A stretch of 64,000 nt of DNA from Holacanthus passer (GCA_025331565.1 JAFREQ010000091.1:814001-878000); one strand, 5' to 3'; positions 23,190 through 35,479 are shown, counted from the first letter of the stretch. The notes: generated by a model from the letters alone, not told the origin. Translations and numbers: made by a program.

Positions 23190-23721
23190 TGTTGACCCTC
23201 CCCAAAAGACGATTTGGTGTCAAAGGGTCAAAAAAATTGTCTTGCTCTGTTGCTTCATTGCATTCTGGAGCAACTTTAACTGACTTCCAATGTCTGTGCA
23301 AAGGATGTACACAAAAGACACACACATAAAGGAGTGCTATAAGAGCAATTCTTTGATTTTACACATAAACACCTGTTTACTTATCAGTGGTGGTGCTACA
23401 TCAGGTCATCAAGGCTACCTCTGAGACAACATTTTAACAGAATGTCTTGGTTACTGATGGAGGACATTGTGATTGACCAGGCAGGGAGGGTTCAACAAAT
23501 AGGGTAATAGAGATCAAGGTGGTCTTGCAGCCTTGAATTTGAATATTTTTAAGCATTATAGAGTATAGATTTTTTTTAAAGAATCTCAGCAGTATCAAGA
23601 ATGATTTCCCTGCTGTTTTATGTAATCCACTAGTGGCTTTAATTTTTTTGTTAGAATGCAGTGTTTTTTCTGTTGTCAGTAAACTTGGCTTATAGGCAAG
23701 ATCTTTTAACCTGGACATATA

Positions 23722-23759
<38 letters not shown>

Positions 23760-25060
23760 TATGAACACAATTTCAGTCCTCACATAATAAAAAAAAAGGA
23801 TGACTTTAAAAGAAGTCACTGTTTTATTGTTCATGGTTTGACAGTGTCAAAAGGCACCAGTTATACCTAAAGAATATTTATTTCTGATTCAGTGCCTACA
23901 GGTTCTCTTCAGTTTTTAAAGAATGGTAACATTATTAGCTCCAAGCACATTTTCATTGGCGATATTGATATTCAGAATAAACTGTGCAGTAACAGACACA
24001 TTAGAAATGCTCTGGACTGTGTTACACCTCCAGCTGCAACATTCTTTAGGTCTTCTCTCGTGGGTGATTTACAACGTAAAAAGGCTTGTTGCATTCTCTA
24101 TAAATACTGTTTTCATTCAGAAAAAGAAGTGTGATGTTTCATCACATTTACCCTGTTAAAGAAGTGCTGGAAATATTTGGACATATAGACTATATCTTTC
24201 TTTGCAATTCAGAGATTTCATTGATGTTTTTTTGTTTGTTTTGGACATATATGCAAATACAGACAGAAAATGGGTGCAAATGTACAGATTCATGTATTTA
24301 ATGTGATGCTGTATTTTAGAGTGACAGTTAGATCAACTACTACATAATGTTATGGCAAATTCCACATTCACAAATTGAAATGGACTGGCTTCAAACCCTG
24401 CTTTCATGAGTGGACTCACAATTAATTTTCTGATTTTTGTTTTGTATTACATGTGTTATGTAAAAAGTTGCATTTTGGAAAGTATTTCTGGAGCTTGAAC
24501 AAAACTACAGACTAAATTTCCTTATTCAAGTCTGTCTCTCACAGGTCTGTCTACTTTAGGGCACTGTAACACTAAACTGCTGGAGCAGCCCTTTAAATGT
24601 ATTACGCAGCAATAATATGAACATTATCAGTGAACTCCACACTCTTTTGGACTCAAATGATGGAGGCTGTCATCGTGAAGTTAAGCTTTTTTTTTTTTTG
24701 TTCAGATTTCTCAAGACAGAACTGCTTATTCACTGCAGTACTAGAAATGTTTTATATATTACTTTTGATTCATTAGAGCTTTTTCTTGGAGAAGCCAAAC
24801 CTATAATCTGGATTTGCCAGCCCAGAATCACAACTGATAATGCAGTCATTATCACAGGAAGTAGAAATAAAGCGTACAAATACAAATACACAGTGATAAG
24901 GTAAAACATATAAGTTGTTCTTTAATTTGGGTTAAAGGGATCAATCTACTGTCTTAAGCGCTGAGTAGAGAGAGAGTAAAGAGATGTTTTCAATGCCCCA
25001 GTTTGTGATTTAGGCTAAAATGGGTGCTATTGTTTTTTTTTTTAAAACGCCTTGCCTGGT
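23190..25060. other. Noncoding stretch with (TA)n
   Basis: A (TA)n run at 23722-23756 flanked by matching ATAGTATATA words, and an AT-rich remainder. No exon recognised. Open frames at 23892-24159 and 24617-24904 are short and show no domain. Confidence 0.45.
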
Positions 25061-25159
25061 GCAACTTTTAAAGTATAATGTCTCTGCCAGTTTTTCTCAC
25101 CCTCCTCTCCCTTCTTCTCTATCTCCTCTTCCCTCCATCCCTCGGCATGACTGGGCTCT

Positions 25160-25395
25160 GCTGGCTGCTCTCAAAACAAATGCCCCTCTAACTCTTCCAA
25201 AGTTACACAGAATAAATTGGAAAAATACTTTTTGACATGTTGAGTAATGCATCAAATCGTATTCTCTTTACCCCAGCAGCCTGACTATCCTATTTCATTG
25301 CAAGCCTTCTTCAGGCAAATGGATTGCTTCCATAATGCTCTCTTTATCAGGCTGACTGAGTAAGTGCTGCTGTTCGCTGTAAGCAGGGGAAGACC
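25160..25395. promoter_or_regulatory. Candidate conserved noncoding element
   Basis: A non-repetitive, high-complexity block (for example AAGTTACACAGAATAAATTG, GAGTAATGCATCAAATCG, CAGGCTGACTGAG) between pyrimidine-rich and CA-rich sequence. Called only on its repeat-free, balanced composition. Speculative. Confidence 0.18.
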
Positions 25396-25675
25396 AACAT
25401 GCACACTCACATATTCTCTCTTTCTCTGTCCAACACTCGCAGAGACAAATGTGCAGGCTCACTCTTATAAACAGACACCCATATATATATACACACAGAC
25501 AAACACACACACTCAAGCATGCATTTTAGTATGTGTGTGTGTACAGTCACAACCCACTTACACTGTTTCAAATCACTCTGTTCCGTTGACGCACACTGCT
25601 GGCTCCAGTGGCTCTGAACGCTTAATATTAAACTGAGACTGAACCAGAGGTCTGCTTTGAAGTCAGACCCAGCAT

Positions 25676-25704
25676 GCACACACACACACACACACACACA
25701 CACA
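25676..25704. repeat. (CA)14 microsatellite
   Basis: A perfect CA run in a broader CA-rich interval, about 25400-25870. Confidence 0.95.
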
Positions 25705-26012
25705 ACATATCAAGTCTAAGCCTCAATGTCAGCACCAAAGCATGCTCGCATTGACTCAGACAAGGACGACATGCTGATTCTCCCTCTCACACACCACATG
25801 TACTGTCATTCACACTTATGCATGTACAGTAAACACACACACACTTCCCACATGGACGCACACCATCTCTCCTCCACCAGACACCCTATGAACATTTAAA
25901 TGGGCTTAAAGGCTTTGTGTGTCATGTTATCCTCCAGCCCTGTGATCTAGTTCTAACAGCTGAGCCTGCTCACCAAGGACATATGGAGAGAGTAAAGATG
26001 TAGCTTGTGCTA

Positions 26013-26015
<3 letters not shown>

Positions 26016-26061
<46 letters not shown>
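26016..26061. repeat. (TG)23 microsatellite
   Basis: The longest uninterrupted TG run in the window. An imperfect shorter run follows at about 26186-26202. Confidence 0.95.
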
Positions 26062-26062
<1 letters not shown>

Positions 26063-26689
26063 AAAAGCACTGTGTGACATATCATTCAGCAGCTTTGTAC
26101 AACAGCCTGTTCACCAAGGACGTATAAGACAAATACTGTAATATATGCAGTGTTTGTGGATGGATGCGTATGGTCGTGTGACTGCGTGTGTGTGTGTGTG
26201 CATCTTGGAAACAAAAAGCACCACTTGGAGATAAGTAATGCCTCTTGCTTTGCAGGTCAGAACAGGTCAGAACAAGCTATGTATTCAAAATGTGCACTGA
26301 AAATTTTTAATGTCCTTCACATAACATTGTGATTTTAATTATTATTATTATTTTTACAAGGATGAAAGTCATTAGTGAACTTAATTACAATTAATTACTG
26401 CCATTATTGAAATTAAGTTTTTTTTGTGCTTTATCAGGATTTCTATTCATCCATTTTAAGTTTAAAGAAAGTTATGTTGTTATCCATTTGTTACACTGCA
26501 GTATATTGTTGTTTAAGGTGGCTGTGAAAAATGTGTCTTGGTGATTTACCAAAAAACGTGCTTGTTGAAGTTGCTTGCATAAAACTGAAAAGGTAAGGTG
26601 AGAAATAGTTGCTCTTACTGATATAAACTTCTTGCTAATTGCCCAGTTGTACTTTGTTTCCAGCAATATATCTCTGGCTGTCTCTTTTT

Positions 26690-26935
26690 AGTACATTTGC
26701 CATGTTATTCCTTGGCCGTGCAACAGTCACATTTCTTCCTGGGACTAATGTGGTTTAATTGAATGTAATCAAAAGGCGCCAACAAAGATTATGAACCAAA
26801 GAGCCCCAGCTTTTGTTCTGGAGAGTCAACTGGGCAAAATCCCAAGACAAACATACCCCTTCCTGGAAATAGTCCCCAGGTATTACTGGTCATTCTTTGG
26901 CTTCATTAAAACTCTACAGTAAGAGCTAAAGTGTT
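26690..26935. promoter_or_regulatory. Candidate conserved noncoding element
   Basis: A repeat-free block with close-packed known motif types: RUNX-like TGTGGTTT followed by TTAATTG (26749-26761), then ATCAAAAGGCGCC (26768-26780). The remainder is balanced, unique sequence up to about 26930. Motifs this short occur by chance; the call rests on density and lack of repeats. Confidence 0.25.
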
Positions 26936-27409
26936 TCTCAGTAGCAAGTCTCACTGTCATTAACTGACCTGTGTGTAGTAATAATTGTAATAATAACATG
27001 AACATATTTACTTTTTTTGACTATCATATGCTGAACAAAATGCCATAACTGAATATAGAGTGCAGTACTGATCCAAAATGAAATGATTAACTGAACTTGA
27101 TTTGTGTCATGAGCTTGGTCAGGCTTTCTAACCAGCACAACTGTTGGGTGAGAATCCAGTGAGGCATGCTGTGTTGGTTTTCACACTAGGAACTTCAACC
27201 AATGGGGGGGTCTTGGTAAATTAGAATAAACTTCATTTTGGGTTAAGTTAATAAAATAAATATGTAGCAAAGTGTGCTTTCATGGAGTGTTGATGAAATA
27301 AAATAAAATCAATTTCATGAATTCCTTGAGTAGTATGTAGCACTTGTATCACTAATACAACCTTAAAGCTACTGGACCAGTTCTAGGTTCAGTGGAGTGG
27401 GATTAACAA

Positions 27410-28374
27410 TGTAGAAAGAACCAGAGACCATTTACCTTGAACCAAAAAACTTAAACTTTACTTGTGAACAAAATAACAACATATATAAAACAATTCAAAT
27501 TCAATTCAAATTCACTCCAGTTCAATCTAAGTTCAATTCAATCAGTTCAGTGTGTTTCCTACTCAGTTCAATTCAAATAGAAGAAGAAAGAAGAAAGGTA
27601 ATTCCCACACTCCTCCCACTCTGGTAGCGAGTTGACAAAATAATCCAGGCGTTCAGTGGATCCTCTCATTGGCAGGATGGTCTTGTCCTTGGGACGGTGA
27701 TCTGTGGGTCTGGCTCGCCATCTTGTTTCTGGCATGAACACGTGCGTGTCCCCCACACACGCTGCAGCAGAGTCTCAACCTTATCCAGAAACTTTTAATT
27801 CACAGCAACAACAAAAAACCTGATCCGTACAACAGGTCATAAAACAAAATATATTACTCTACTGAACACAATATACATTTACAAATAATTGTCAAACAAA
27901 CAGAGAAAATATTAACTGCTAAATTGCTACATTATTAGCCTGCTAGCATGTCTAAGTGCAACGCTACAACAAAAATTCATGAGGACCAAACCAAAGAACT
28001 CAACAAAACCGTTGTGGTTATTCTCTTTCTCTCAAACCTCAACCAGGTAGGTAGATTTTCAGGTCAAGAAACTCTTTTTTAGAAGTAATTTACTCGCTCG
28101 TCCCTGTGTCCATCTGCTCCTCGCCACACTTTCTCCCTCTGAGTTAAGTTTCGTGTTGTCTTGTTTCTAGCTGATCTCTTCAAGGGGAAGCGACATTAAG
28201 GGAACTATTTAATCAGCATATTTCTAAATTAATAATATGAAATTATTGCCAACTAACTTTAACTTAACTTAATGAATATTAAACATTTTAACTCACCTTT
28301 AATATGAACATATTTATTAACTAATTAATGAATTTTAATTCATTATATTTATTACATTTATAATGTGGGTTACA
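27410..28374. mobile_element. Possible LTR or other interspersed repeat (about 965 bp)
   Basis: Termini TGTAGAAAG and GGGTTACA form the short inverted TGTA...TACA expected of an LTR. The right 180 bp (from AAGCGACATTAAGGGAACTA to the end) is a sequence I recall as recurrent in fish genomes. No matching target duplication was found (AACAA versus AGTAG), no clear TATA/AATAAA order is seen, and the middle (27600-27780) is unique-looking and GC-richer. It may equally be a composite of older repeats. Confidence 0.35.
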
Positions 28375-28379
28375 AGTAG

Positions 28380-29340
28380 GTAGTATGACTGATGCCTGAA
28401 TAACCATCCTTTTCAAACCAGTCGAAGTAACAGTGGTTGAGAAAATACTTTTTTTCCCCCTCTTCATTGTTTAGGTGCTGTGTTCGAGTGCAGCTTTGAT
28501 AATATCTGACACAAACACCAAATCTGTTTCCTTTTGCAAAACAGCAAATGTACCAAAACACATTGTGTTCTCAAAACTCACATTCCTGTGTTCACAATAC
28601 TGGTGTCTAAAAAAGAAAATCACAACAACAAAAACTGCAGTCTGAAGAATCCTCACATTGTTAGAGTCCTATTGGACAAAGTTGGACAACTGTTTTACCA
28701 ACCTTCCATTCACACAATCCAACATATCAGCTACATTTCCTGCTCTCTCTGAATACATTTTTTAGCCATCACCAAGTGATTGTGTTGCCTTACATGTGAT
28801 TTCAGACTGATTGAATCCAAACTTTTGTAGCTCCTTATATTCCCACACAGTGAATGTGTCAACAAGACAGAAACACATTTTTCTTCATTGGGAACAAGAT
28901 TGAAAATATCATCAGCAGAAGTCTTCATTTGACATCTGCACAGTGTTTTGCAATAGTTGTCTGAATAGAAAAGAGAAAAGAAGAAGAAATCAACAAGTGT
29001 TAAGTGAAGCCATTTGAAGTTGTGATCACTGCAATTGCTGTCTCAAAACACAGTTGCCAGAAGTGGATCAAAAGAATGGAGAAAAAACAGTAATACTCAG
29101 GTTGAGGGATGGAAATTGTCACCACGCTCGCTCTAGATCACAATAAAGAAACAGGCTCAGTCCAGATGGGACTATTGCATGATGGTGTACTATTACTTTA
29201 AACAAACAGATTGAAATCAAAGTCTACACTGATAAAACATATTATATCTGATCAACTCTTTCTTCTGTTTCCCCTCCACAGAAATCAACAAATGTTAACA
29301 AATATTAAGCCAGTAGATTGAATTAATTACCTTGCTTAAT
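28380..29340. other. Unique noncoding stretch
   Basis: No recognised repeat or exon. Frames on both strands are short. Confidence 0.4.
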
Positions 29341-29352
29341 GCTAACAACACA

Positions 29353-29356
29353 CTCA

Positions 29357-29411
<55 letters not shown>
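29353..29411. repeat. Compound (CA)n(GA)n microsatellite
   Basis: A CA run to 29374, then about 19 GA units. Confidence 0.95.
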
Positions 29412-29412
<1 letters not shown>

Positions 29413-29419
29413 AACTAAT

Positions 29420-30470
29420 AGAACACTTAGTTCATGTTGTCTTGAATTTTCTGATTATGAAATTCAATTCATTCATTTTTTTTAACCAGTATTATAGCGT
29501 GACATTTACTGTGCTGAATAGTTTTAGACCCCTGTTGATTTCTTAATTTGGTTCTTGGTTTCCCAATCGGCATCATATGAAATTAATTAATTAAATAAAT
29601 GAATCAATTAAAGGTAAAACTCTCTTGAACAAAATGATTAAAACTGGGACTTGCAGCAGATGGGATACACAACTGCTTTATTTTTGAGGCAGAGAGCTGG
29701 GAGTGAATTGTCTCTTTGCCATTGCGTCCATGTAATAATTCTGCTTTTGAAAGCTTCTGTCCACAGAGAACTATCATTCAGAAAATAAATGTCTGATGAG
29801 GTGTCCTGTTTTGAATGAAAGAGAGATTTCCCTATTCCCAGACAGGAAAGACACTTTTATAGTCTGGACAGGAGATGATATTAATACTGAGCTCTAAACT
29901 TCATCAGTTTAATTTGTTGTAACTTATTGTTTATACTTTTATACTTTTATTATACATTTTGTCCCTGTTCATGCAGACTGAACATATTTTGATCTCTAAT
30001 CTGCACTTCCCTCTGCTTGACCTTCGCAGTGAGCCTGTTACCCCTATACATGAGCCAGTGACTCGAATGAACACACTAATTATGTGTGTGCAAGTGACAG
30101 ATGTTGTTATTTTGTACAATGTGAAAGGTGTTGCTCACAGTGATGAACCTTCAGAGAATTAGCACCTGAATCTGCAGCTCCACGCAGCTTTAAGGAGCTT
30201 TAGTGTGCGTTTCAGCTCATTGTTTAACTGTCCAGCTGAAACTGTAATATTTGGTGTCCTCTCATTGCTCTCATCTCCTTGTTTCTGAAGCAGGCAGTTG
30301 GTTTGTTTTCAGGATTTGGTAGAGACCATAAACTGAACTAAAAGTGAGTGAATGTTGGACTTCAATTCAGCAGCTGACCATTCAAATGAATGCTACATTT
30401 GCTCTGTTTCTGCTGGATGTGTAAGCATCAAAAAGTCAAAGCTAATTGAAGCATCAGACAGGACATTGAC
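29420..30470. other. Unique noncoding stretch
   Basis: AT-rich, including AATTAATTAATTAAATAAAT near 29582. The two opposed small frames at 29931-30162 cover the same bases and have no domain. Confidence 0.4.
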
Positions 30471-30479
30471 TTTTTCTCA

Positions 30480-30634
30480 TGTGTATTGGTTAATTTGTTA
30501 ATATCAGTACCTCTCTGTTTGTATTGTTTATTGTCTATAACTATTCAACTGCTCTATTGTCTTTGCTGCTGGACAAAGTGAATTTCCCCACTCAGGGACG
30601 ATTAAAGGAATAGTCTTATCTTATCTTATCTTTT
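30480..30634 (+). mobile_element. L2/CR1-type LINE 3' tail, (TCTTA)n
   Basis: Ends TTTCCCCACTCAGGGACGAT then TAAAGGAATAG and three to four TCTTA units. It is the same family and orientation as the tails at 9400-9664 and 33061-33114, with a shorter pentamer tail and a CACTCAGGG variant of the hairpin loop. Confidence 0.75.
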
Positions 30635-30639
30635 CAATA

Positions 30640-32130
30640 TCTAACCATAACTATAACTTGACAGCATTCAACTAAAGGTCTAAACTAGTTGTTTTCAGAG
30701 CTTTCAGTCACATTTCATGGTCCTCATGAGTAGCTTGTTCAGTTGTCATCACATGACCTCATATGAAAGCTTTTGTGAACATTTCTTTTTAAGTACCGCT
30801 TCCGGTTCATCATGAAATTTCACATTCCATGCAATTTTTCCTCAACCTTAGTTGCCAAAACCAAAGCAGGACATGAACCTCAGTCTCTTGTGTCGACGTC
30901 CTGCTCCTTGTATACCCAGTGAAACTAATCCAGGCTGCATTTTCTTCCATATTTTGTAGGAGACAGGGTTGGTCTTTGTTCTCAGGTGTTCGTGAGCTAA
31001 CAGTTCTTACACCTTTTAATTTCTGCAGTAGTGTGTGTGTGAGTGTGTGTGTGTGTCAGAGACTAATAAAGTCTCCTCTGTTGCTTTGCTTTCTCTCCAT
31101 TCATTTGTGTAACAAACAACAAGCTAAATGCCAGGCACATTCATCTCTTAATAAGTCGATACTAACGCAGGGATTTTCACGAGGGGGAAAATAATTGCCT
31201 GTTCAAGTGCTTTTTTCATAAATTCCACATCTAATTTGGCAACTTATGAAGTGTGTCATGGAGGGAGAGAGAGGAGAGAGGATCATAGCTTTCGCCTCCA
31301 GTCTACACTTCACCCAGAAAAGCCTTCTTCTCATTCTTCTACGTTTCCTACTTTTTTTCTGCTTTGCTTTGTCTTTTCCACCGTGAATCGAGTATTTCAA
31401 AACTCACCTTCAATCAGATGTTTTTACCTCAGAGGCCTCTTCCCCCTCCTCTCCCACCCACACCCCTATTTCCTCCACTGACATCCCTTTCAACAGCAAC
31501 ACAAGTCTTTCTTCTTTGACTTTCCAGTGCGCCGGCACAGTGTTAGTGCCTCTTTTTTATGCTTAGTCGACAGTGTAACAAGCCCTGTATCGTAAGGAGC
31601 TGGTGCCAATGAGCGTCAGCGCATCGTCTAAACTGTTGCGGATAAAGTATTATACAGCTGCGGCGGGCGAGGAAAAAAAAAAGAAGCTGCAAAGCACATC
31701 ATCTTCACTTGATCATCCCTCCAAATCCCACTGGCGCAGTGGCAGCAGGCAGGCATGCTGGAGAATTTTGAGAGGTCAGGACACAAAAAAAGGCAAAGAA
31801 AAGAGAAGTGTCAGAGGGATGAGGCAGAGAGGAGAGGAAATGAAACCAAGAGAGAGGGAGAGGGAGAGAGAGAACAGGGATATGAAAGAGACGAGAGCAG
31901 TGGCAGAGTGCTGGGATGATAACGTCAGGGGAAAACTGATGCAGAGAGTAACAATCCGATTTATTCATGCTTTGTCAACTGTGATAGACACCCAGGAAAC
32001 GGCAATCTGAAATCACCGTGAAGGCAGGCACTGCATAAACACGACAGCAGGGGGCTGAACACATTACAAGCAGAGGAAGCTTCATATGCATTTACAGAAA
32101 TGCCTGGAGAAACCTTGACAGCTGGCTCAT
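30640..32130. other. Noncoding stretch with pyrimidine- then purine-rich tracts
   Basis: Pyrimidine-rich at about 31310-31520 and GA-rich at about 31780-31885. An open frame of 135 codons (31603-32010, plus) runs through the purine tract (K/R/E-rich) and has no recognisable domain. A short TG run lies at about 31030-31056. Confidence 0.45.
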
Positions 32131-32134
32131 CATC

Positions 32135-32756
32135 ATCATCGTCATAACAAAAATAATAATAATAATTTACATATTACTTTTCAAACACAGTTACAAAATG
32201 CTTTACAATATAAACCAAATACAGAGAATAAAACAAACTAAAATGTCAAAACAAACTGAAAAGCGTTTTGTTTAAAAAAGTGGGTTTTTAAAAGAAGCAT
32301 TTGAAAGAAGAGACAGAGTTTGCAGGCCCAATCTCCTTGGGCAAAGTATTACTATCAGCAAAGGTTCTATAACCTCTGTGTATTAATCCAGCTCTTGGAA
32401 CAACAAGGAAAGACACATCCAAGGATCTCAGGGAGCACAACATAAGAGGACATAAGGCAATAAAGGATTTGTAAAATAACTTGCGGCGAGGTCTCTCAGA
32501 GTTTTATAAGGAATCAATAATAGCTTGAAATCAATTCTGAACACAGTGGGTAGAATCTGAAAAGTCATTTGTCAAAATGGAAGCAAAGTTTTTAATGAGC
32601 TAAAAGTGGGAGAACAAAATTTTTAGTCCAATTGACTGGTTGTGAATGCATGACTTACAGTTTCCAGATTTTTTTTTTTAGGAAAAAAAGATAAAATCCT
32701 TATAATGTTTTTCTGATGGTGAAAGCAGGGTTGAACCATTGATTCAACATGTTTGT
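32135..32756 (-). mobile_element. LINE-derived interspersed repeat, 3' part
   Basis: Opens with ATTTACATATTACTTTTCAA then ACAGTTACAAAATGCTTTACAA, the conserved end of a very common fish interspersed repeat. It continues with GAGTTTGCAGGCCCAATCTC and the words expected downstream in that repeat. It runs in the same orientation as the reverse-transcriptase fragment at 32777-33062 and is probably part of the same insertion. An A-run at 32761-32779 separates them. Confidence 0.5.
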
Positions 32757-32776
32757 CTAAACAAAAAAAAAAAAAA

Positions 32777-33062
32777 AAATCTGAGTATCATCTGCATAAA
32801 AATAGAAACTGGTATTATGTCTACAAATAAGGAGGCCAAGAGAGCAACAGTAAATGGAAAAGAGGACTGGACTCAGCAACAAGCCTGTTGCAGCTGACCT
32901 GGTGTCAGTGATACCGACACAGAAACGCCTGTCTTTGAGGTAACACCTTAACCATTTTAGAGCAGTGCCACTGATACCCACCCAGATTTCAAGATGGTTG
33001 AAGAAGATATCAAGGTCAGTGGTATCAAATGCTGAGGACAGCCATAATGGATTAATGGCTTG
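32777..33062 (-). pseudogene. Reverse-transcriptase fragment (L2/CR1 clade)
   Basis: Read leftward, the translation shows AFDTTDLDIFFNHLEIWVGI, then GTALKWLRCYLKDRRFCVGI, and ends in the catalytic YADDTQI box (about 32800-32780). These are palm motifs of non-LTR retrotransposon reverse transcriptase: the Asp pair of YADD coordinates metal, and AFDT carries the first catalytic Asp. The GVPQGSILGP block expected between them is damaged (SAATGLLLSPVLFSIY). The N-terminus (endonuclease) and fingers are absent, so this is a dead fragment. It is cut at 33062, where an L2-type tail on the opposite strand begins. Confidence 0.85.
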
Positions 33063-33114
33063 CAAATTTCCCCACTGAGGGACGAATAAAGGTTTATCTT
33101 ATCTCTTATCTTAT
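33061..33114 (+). mobile_element. L2/CR1-type LINE 3' tail, (TCTTA)n
   Basis: Only the last about 54 bp remain: GCAAATTTCCCCACTGAGGG, then ACGAATAAAGG and four TCTTA-like units. It is the third copy of this tail in the window, all on the plus strand, and abuts an opposite-strand reverse-transcriptase fragment. Confidence 0.75.
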
Positions 33115-33119
33115 CTAAC

Positions 33120-33450
33120 ATCAGCTGACATTAAGACCTATATATATTGAATTTCTCATCCCCTTTCCCCTCTCTCTCTTAAACCTAACCCTTTGTCAAG
33201 TGGATAACCCACTACTGTGTTGCAGACACTGCCCTGGATTTCTGACAACCAGCAGCTATAAGCCAAGGTAAGTCATTACCTCTGTATGACTGCTAGCCAT
33301 CAGCCAGGCCAGCCATGTCAAGGCCTCCACACGGCAGCTGCCAACAACACAAAAATATATCCTCAGTTTCTCAAGGAATGATGCAGTCAATGCAGACAAG
33401 TAGCTGACTGCCAACTTGAAGCTTGAATGAACCAGCAGATGTTCTTACAA
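33120..33450. other. Unique noncoding stretch
   Basis: Nothing recognised. Confidence 0.4.
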
Positions 33451-33451
33451 A

Positions 33452-33620
33452 GTGGCATGGTTTTGGGTTTTAGTGCAATTATTTCCTGTTTTATCTTGAG
33501 TCTTTCCTCAGATGTGTTTGTAACTTTACTTCCTGTCCTTGTATTTCCCACCTTTCATTTTTATCATTTATGGTACTCTCCAAACCGTCTGCTGAGATCT
33601 GGGAATTTGGTGACATCACT
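33452..33620 (+). mobile_element. LTR 5' fragment
   Basis: GCATGGTTTTGGGTTTTAGT and the following GAGTCTTTCCTCAG and CTTTACTTCCTGTCC align with 21388-21470. A truncated relative of that LTR. Confidence 0.45.
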
Positions 33621-33629
33621 ACAATGAAG

Positions 33630-34440
33630 TAAGACATGTCAGGAAATGCAGGACATCACACTATAAGATAGGTTGGAAACAACTCAACATCTTAGCCTTG
33701 GAGGTAAAACCAAAACTGGGTGAACCTTAAATGTAAAGTATCATCCCTCATTAAACTGGAAATCTGTCCACATGCAGTACAGGTCAGATTTGAAGGAAGG
33801 TGGTCTGTAAACTTTAATGGAAACTTACAACTTCACCATGTACCTCTGGATTGTTGTTCCTTTATACCACTGAAAGGTGTCAATTAACCTTTAGTGGCAA
33901 GAAAGTAAAGATACTGTATGAGGTGAAAGGGGCAGGCGCATGCTAGTGTTCTGAAAACAAATTAGTTATTATAATTTGGCCGTTCAGTTGGCCCGCTTAT
34001 CAATCAAGTCAACAGCAAGGTCAGCAGTTGGCGCTGCAGCCGTGGCTGTGACACACAGCTCATCAGAGTCATAATTCAATCAAATATAAACACACAGGCA
34101 TGGTACACACATTTTTAGATTCAGGACGACATTTTCAGAGGATATCGAAAATAAATAAATAAATAAAATAAAATGGACCAGGAGCATGGATGTAGTGTTT
34201 TACCAGACTGGATGTGAAATACTAAGAACAAAACTTTTGAATGAGTTATAATTGAGTTTAGGCTTAGGCTTGATTAATAGACTAATAAAAGTGTACATGT
34301 ACAACTGCAATGCAAATTGTTTTATGTACAACTCCTAATTAATTGACGTGGTTGAGGGGTAGACATAGTCTCCATGGGGTTCAGGGTGGTAACTTATGTA
34401 ATGGAAGCACAGGGAAGCGTGTAGGACTGCAACTCTGCCT
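33630..34440. other. Unique noncoding stretch
   Basis: A short (AAAT)n run lies near 34150-34172. No gene or repeat otherwise recognised. Confidence 0.4.
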
Positions 34441-34449
34441 CCTGATCCT

Positions 34450-34660
34450 GGGCCAACTCTGGGTTATCACAGTTTTGGTTCACAAAGAAATTTGGTCAGA
34501 TTTCTAGATATGAGTGCTGCTCCATTCAAAGTGGGATGGATGCCCACTTTCCCAGGTTGTTCTGTCCTGACTAGATCCTTGCTTGTATTGTATCTACTCT
34601 CAGATGTACACTGGTTTAGATAAAAGCGTCTGCTAGATGAAACTGTAGAATTGTAGGATG
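34450..34660 (+). mobile_element. LINE/SINE 3' fragment with 'AAAGCGTCTGCTAGATGA' end
   Basis: GTTTAGATAAAAGCGTCTGC followed by TAGATGAAACTGTAGA (34613-34648) is the conserved 3' end of a very abundant fish retroposon group ('ggataaaagcgtctgctaaatga'). The upstream TTCTGTCCTGACTAGATCCT is also typical. No target duplication identified. Confidence 0.7.
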
Positions 34661-34669
34661 CCATCTCTC

Positions 34670-35445
34670 CTAATCAGACTAAACCCTCTCCAGAAAGTCA
34701 GCCAATTATCTATAAAGCCCACATGATTTGCTGGACAACACCTTGACAGCCAGCAGTTGAACGATGACATGTGGCTAAACATGTCATCACTGGTCAGATT
34801 AGGACCCAGAGAAATTATACAGTCTGACGCTGTCTTTGCGTATGTACACACCGACTCAACATTTATGTGAGCGACCTCCAATTGGTGTTATCTGGTGTCG
34901 TTAATGTTGACGTCAGCTCACACTTGGCAAGACTTGGATATACAGGCAAAAAGCACACACAAAGTGATATTAACAAGACAATTGATAATAATGAGAATCA
35001 CTAATAGGGATACTGTGGAGTTTTCTTGGAAACAAACACAGTTCTGTGTAACATCAAACAACCTCAAAAGTCCAGTTAAAAGCTTTATTTTATTTTATTT
35101 TTTTAACTTTCAATCTCACGGTCCTCTTCAGCAAATGGAGAAAGCCGTCTATAACCCCTGCCCTTCATCTCTGCTTGAGGCTAGAGGCTCCAGGCTATAT
35201 TACTAATGCTACTAACATAACACACCCAATTCTCTGATTGAACTGTCTGAGGTTGAGTTGCACTGTGGCTATTGTAAGCACAAAGTTTCAAGAAGAATGT
35301 GTGGAATAAAAAAAAAAAAAGACAACGTTGCTTGTTCTCCTGCAGCTGTTCATCATGAGTATTACGACAACAAATACAAGTGACCACACAGTGATGAATC
35401 AGTGCACTTTTCAAGCTTTATATAAATACAATACACTTAATGCTA
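34670..35445. other. Unique noncoding stretch
   Basis: An A-run near 35309-35321 and AT-rich sequence at 35080-35110. No feature recognised. Confidence 0.4.
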
Positions 35446-35479
35446 CCATCTTATTTCATTTGTCCTCTAGGCAGCACAA

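Noticed and set aside
23722..23756. Palindromic (TA)n as a cruciform regulatory site
   Set aside because: A simple TA microsatellite explains the symmetry.
31603..32010. 135-codon K/R/E-rich frame
   Set aside because: It passes through a GA-rich tract and has no domain or splice context.
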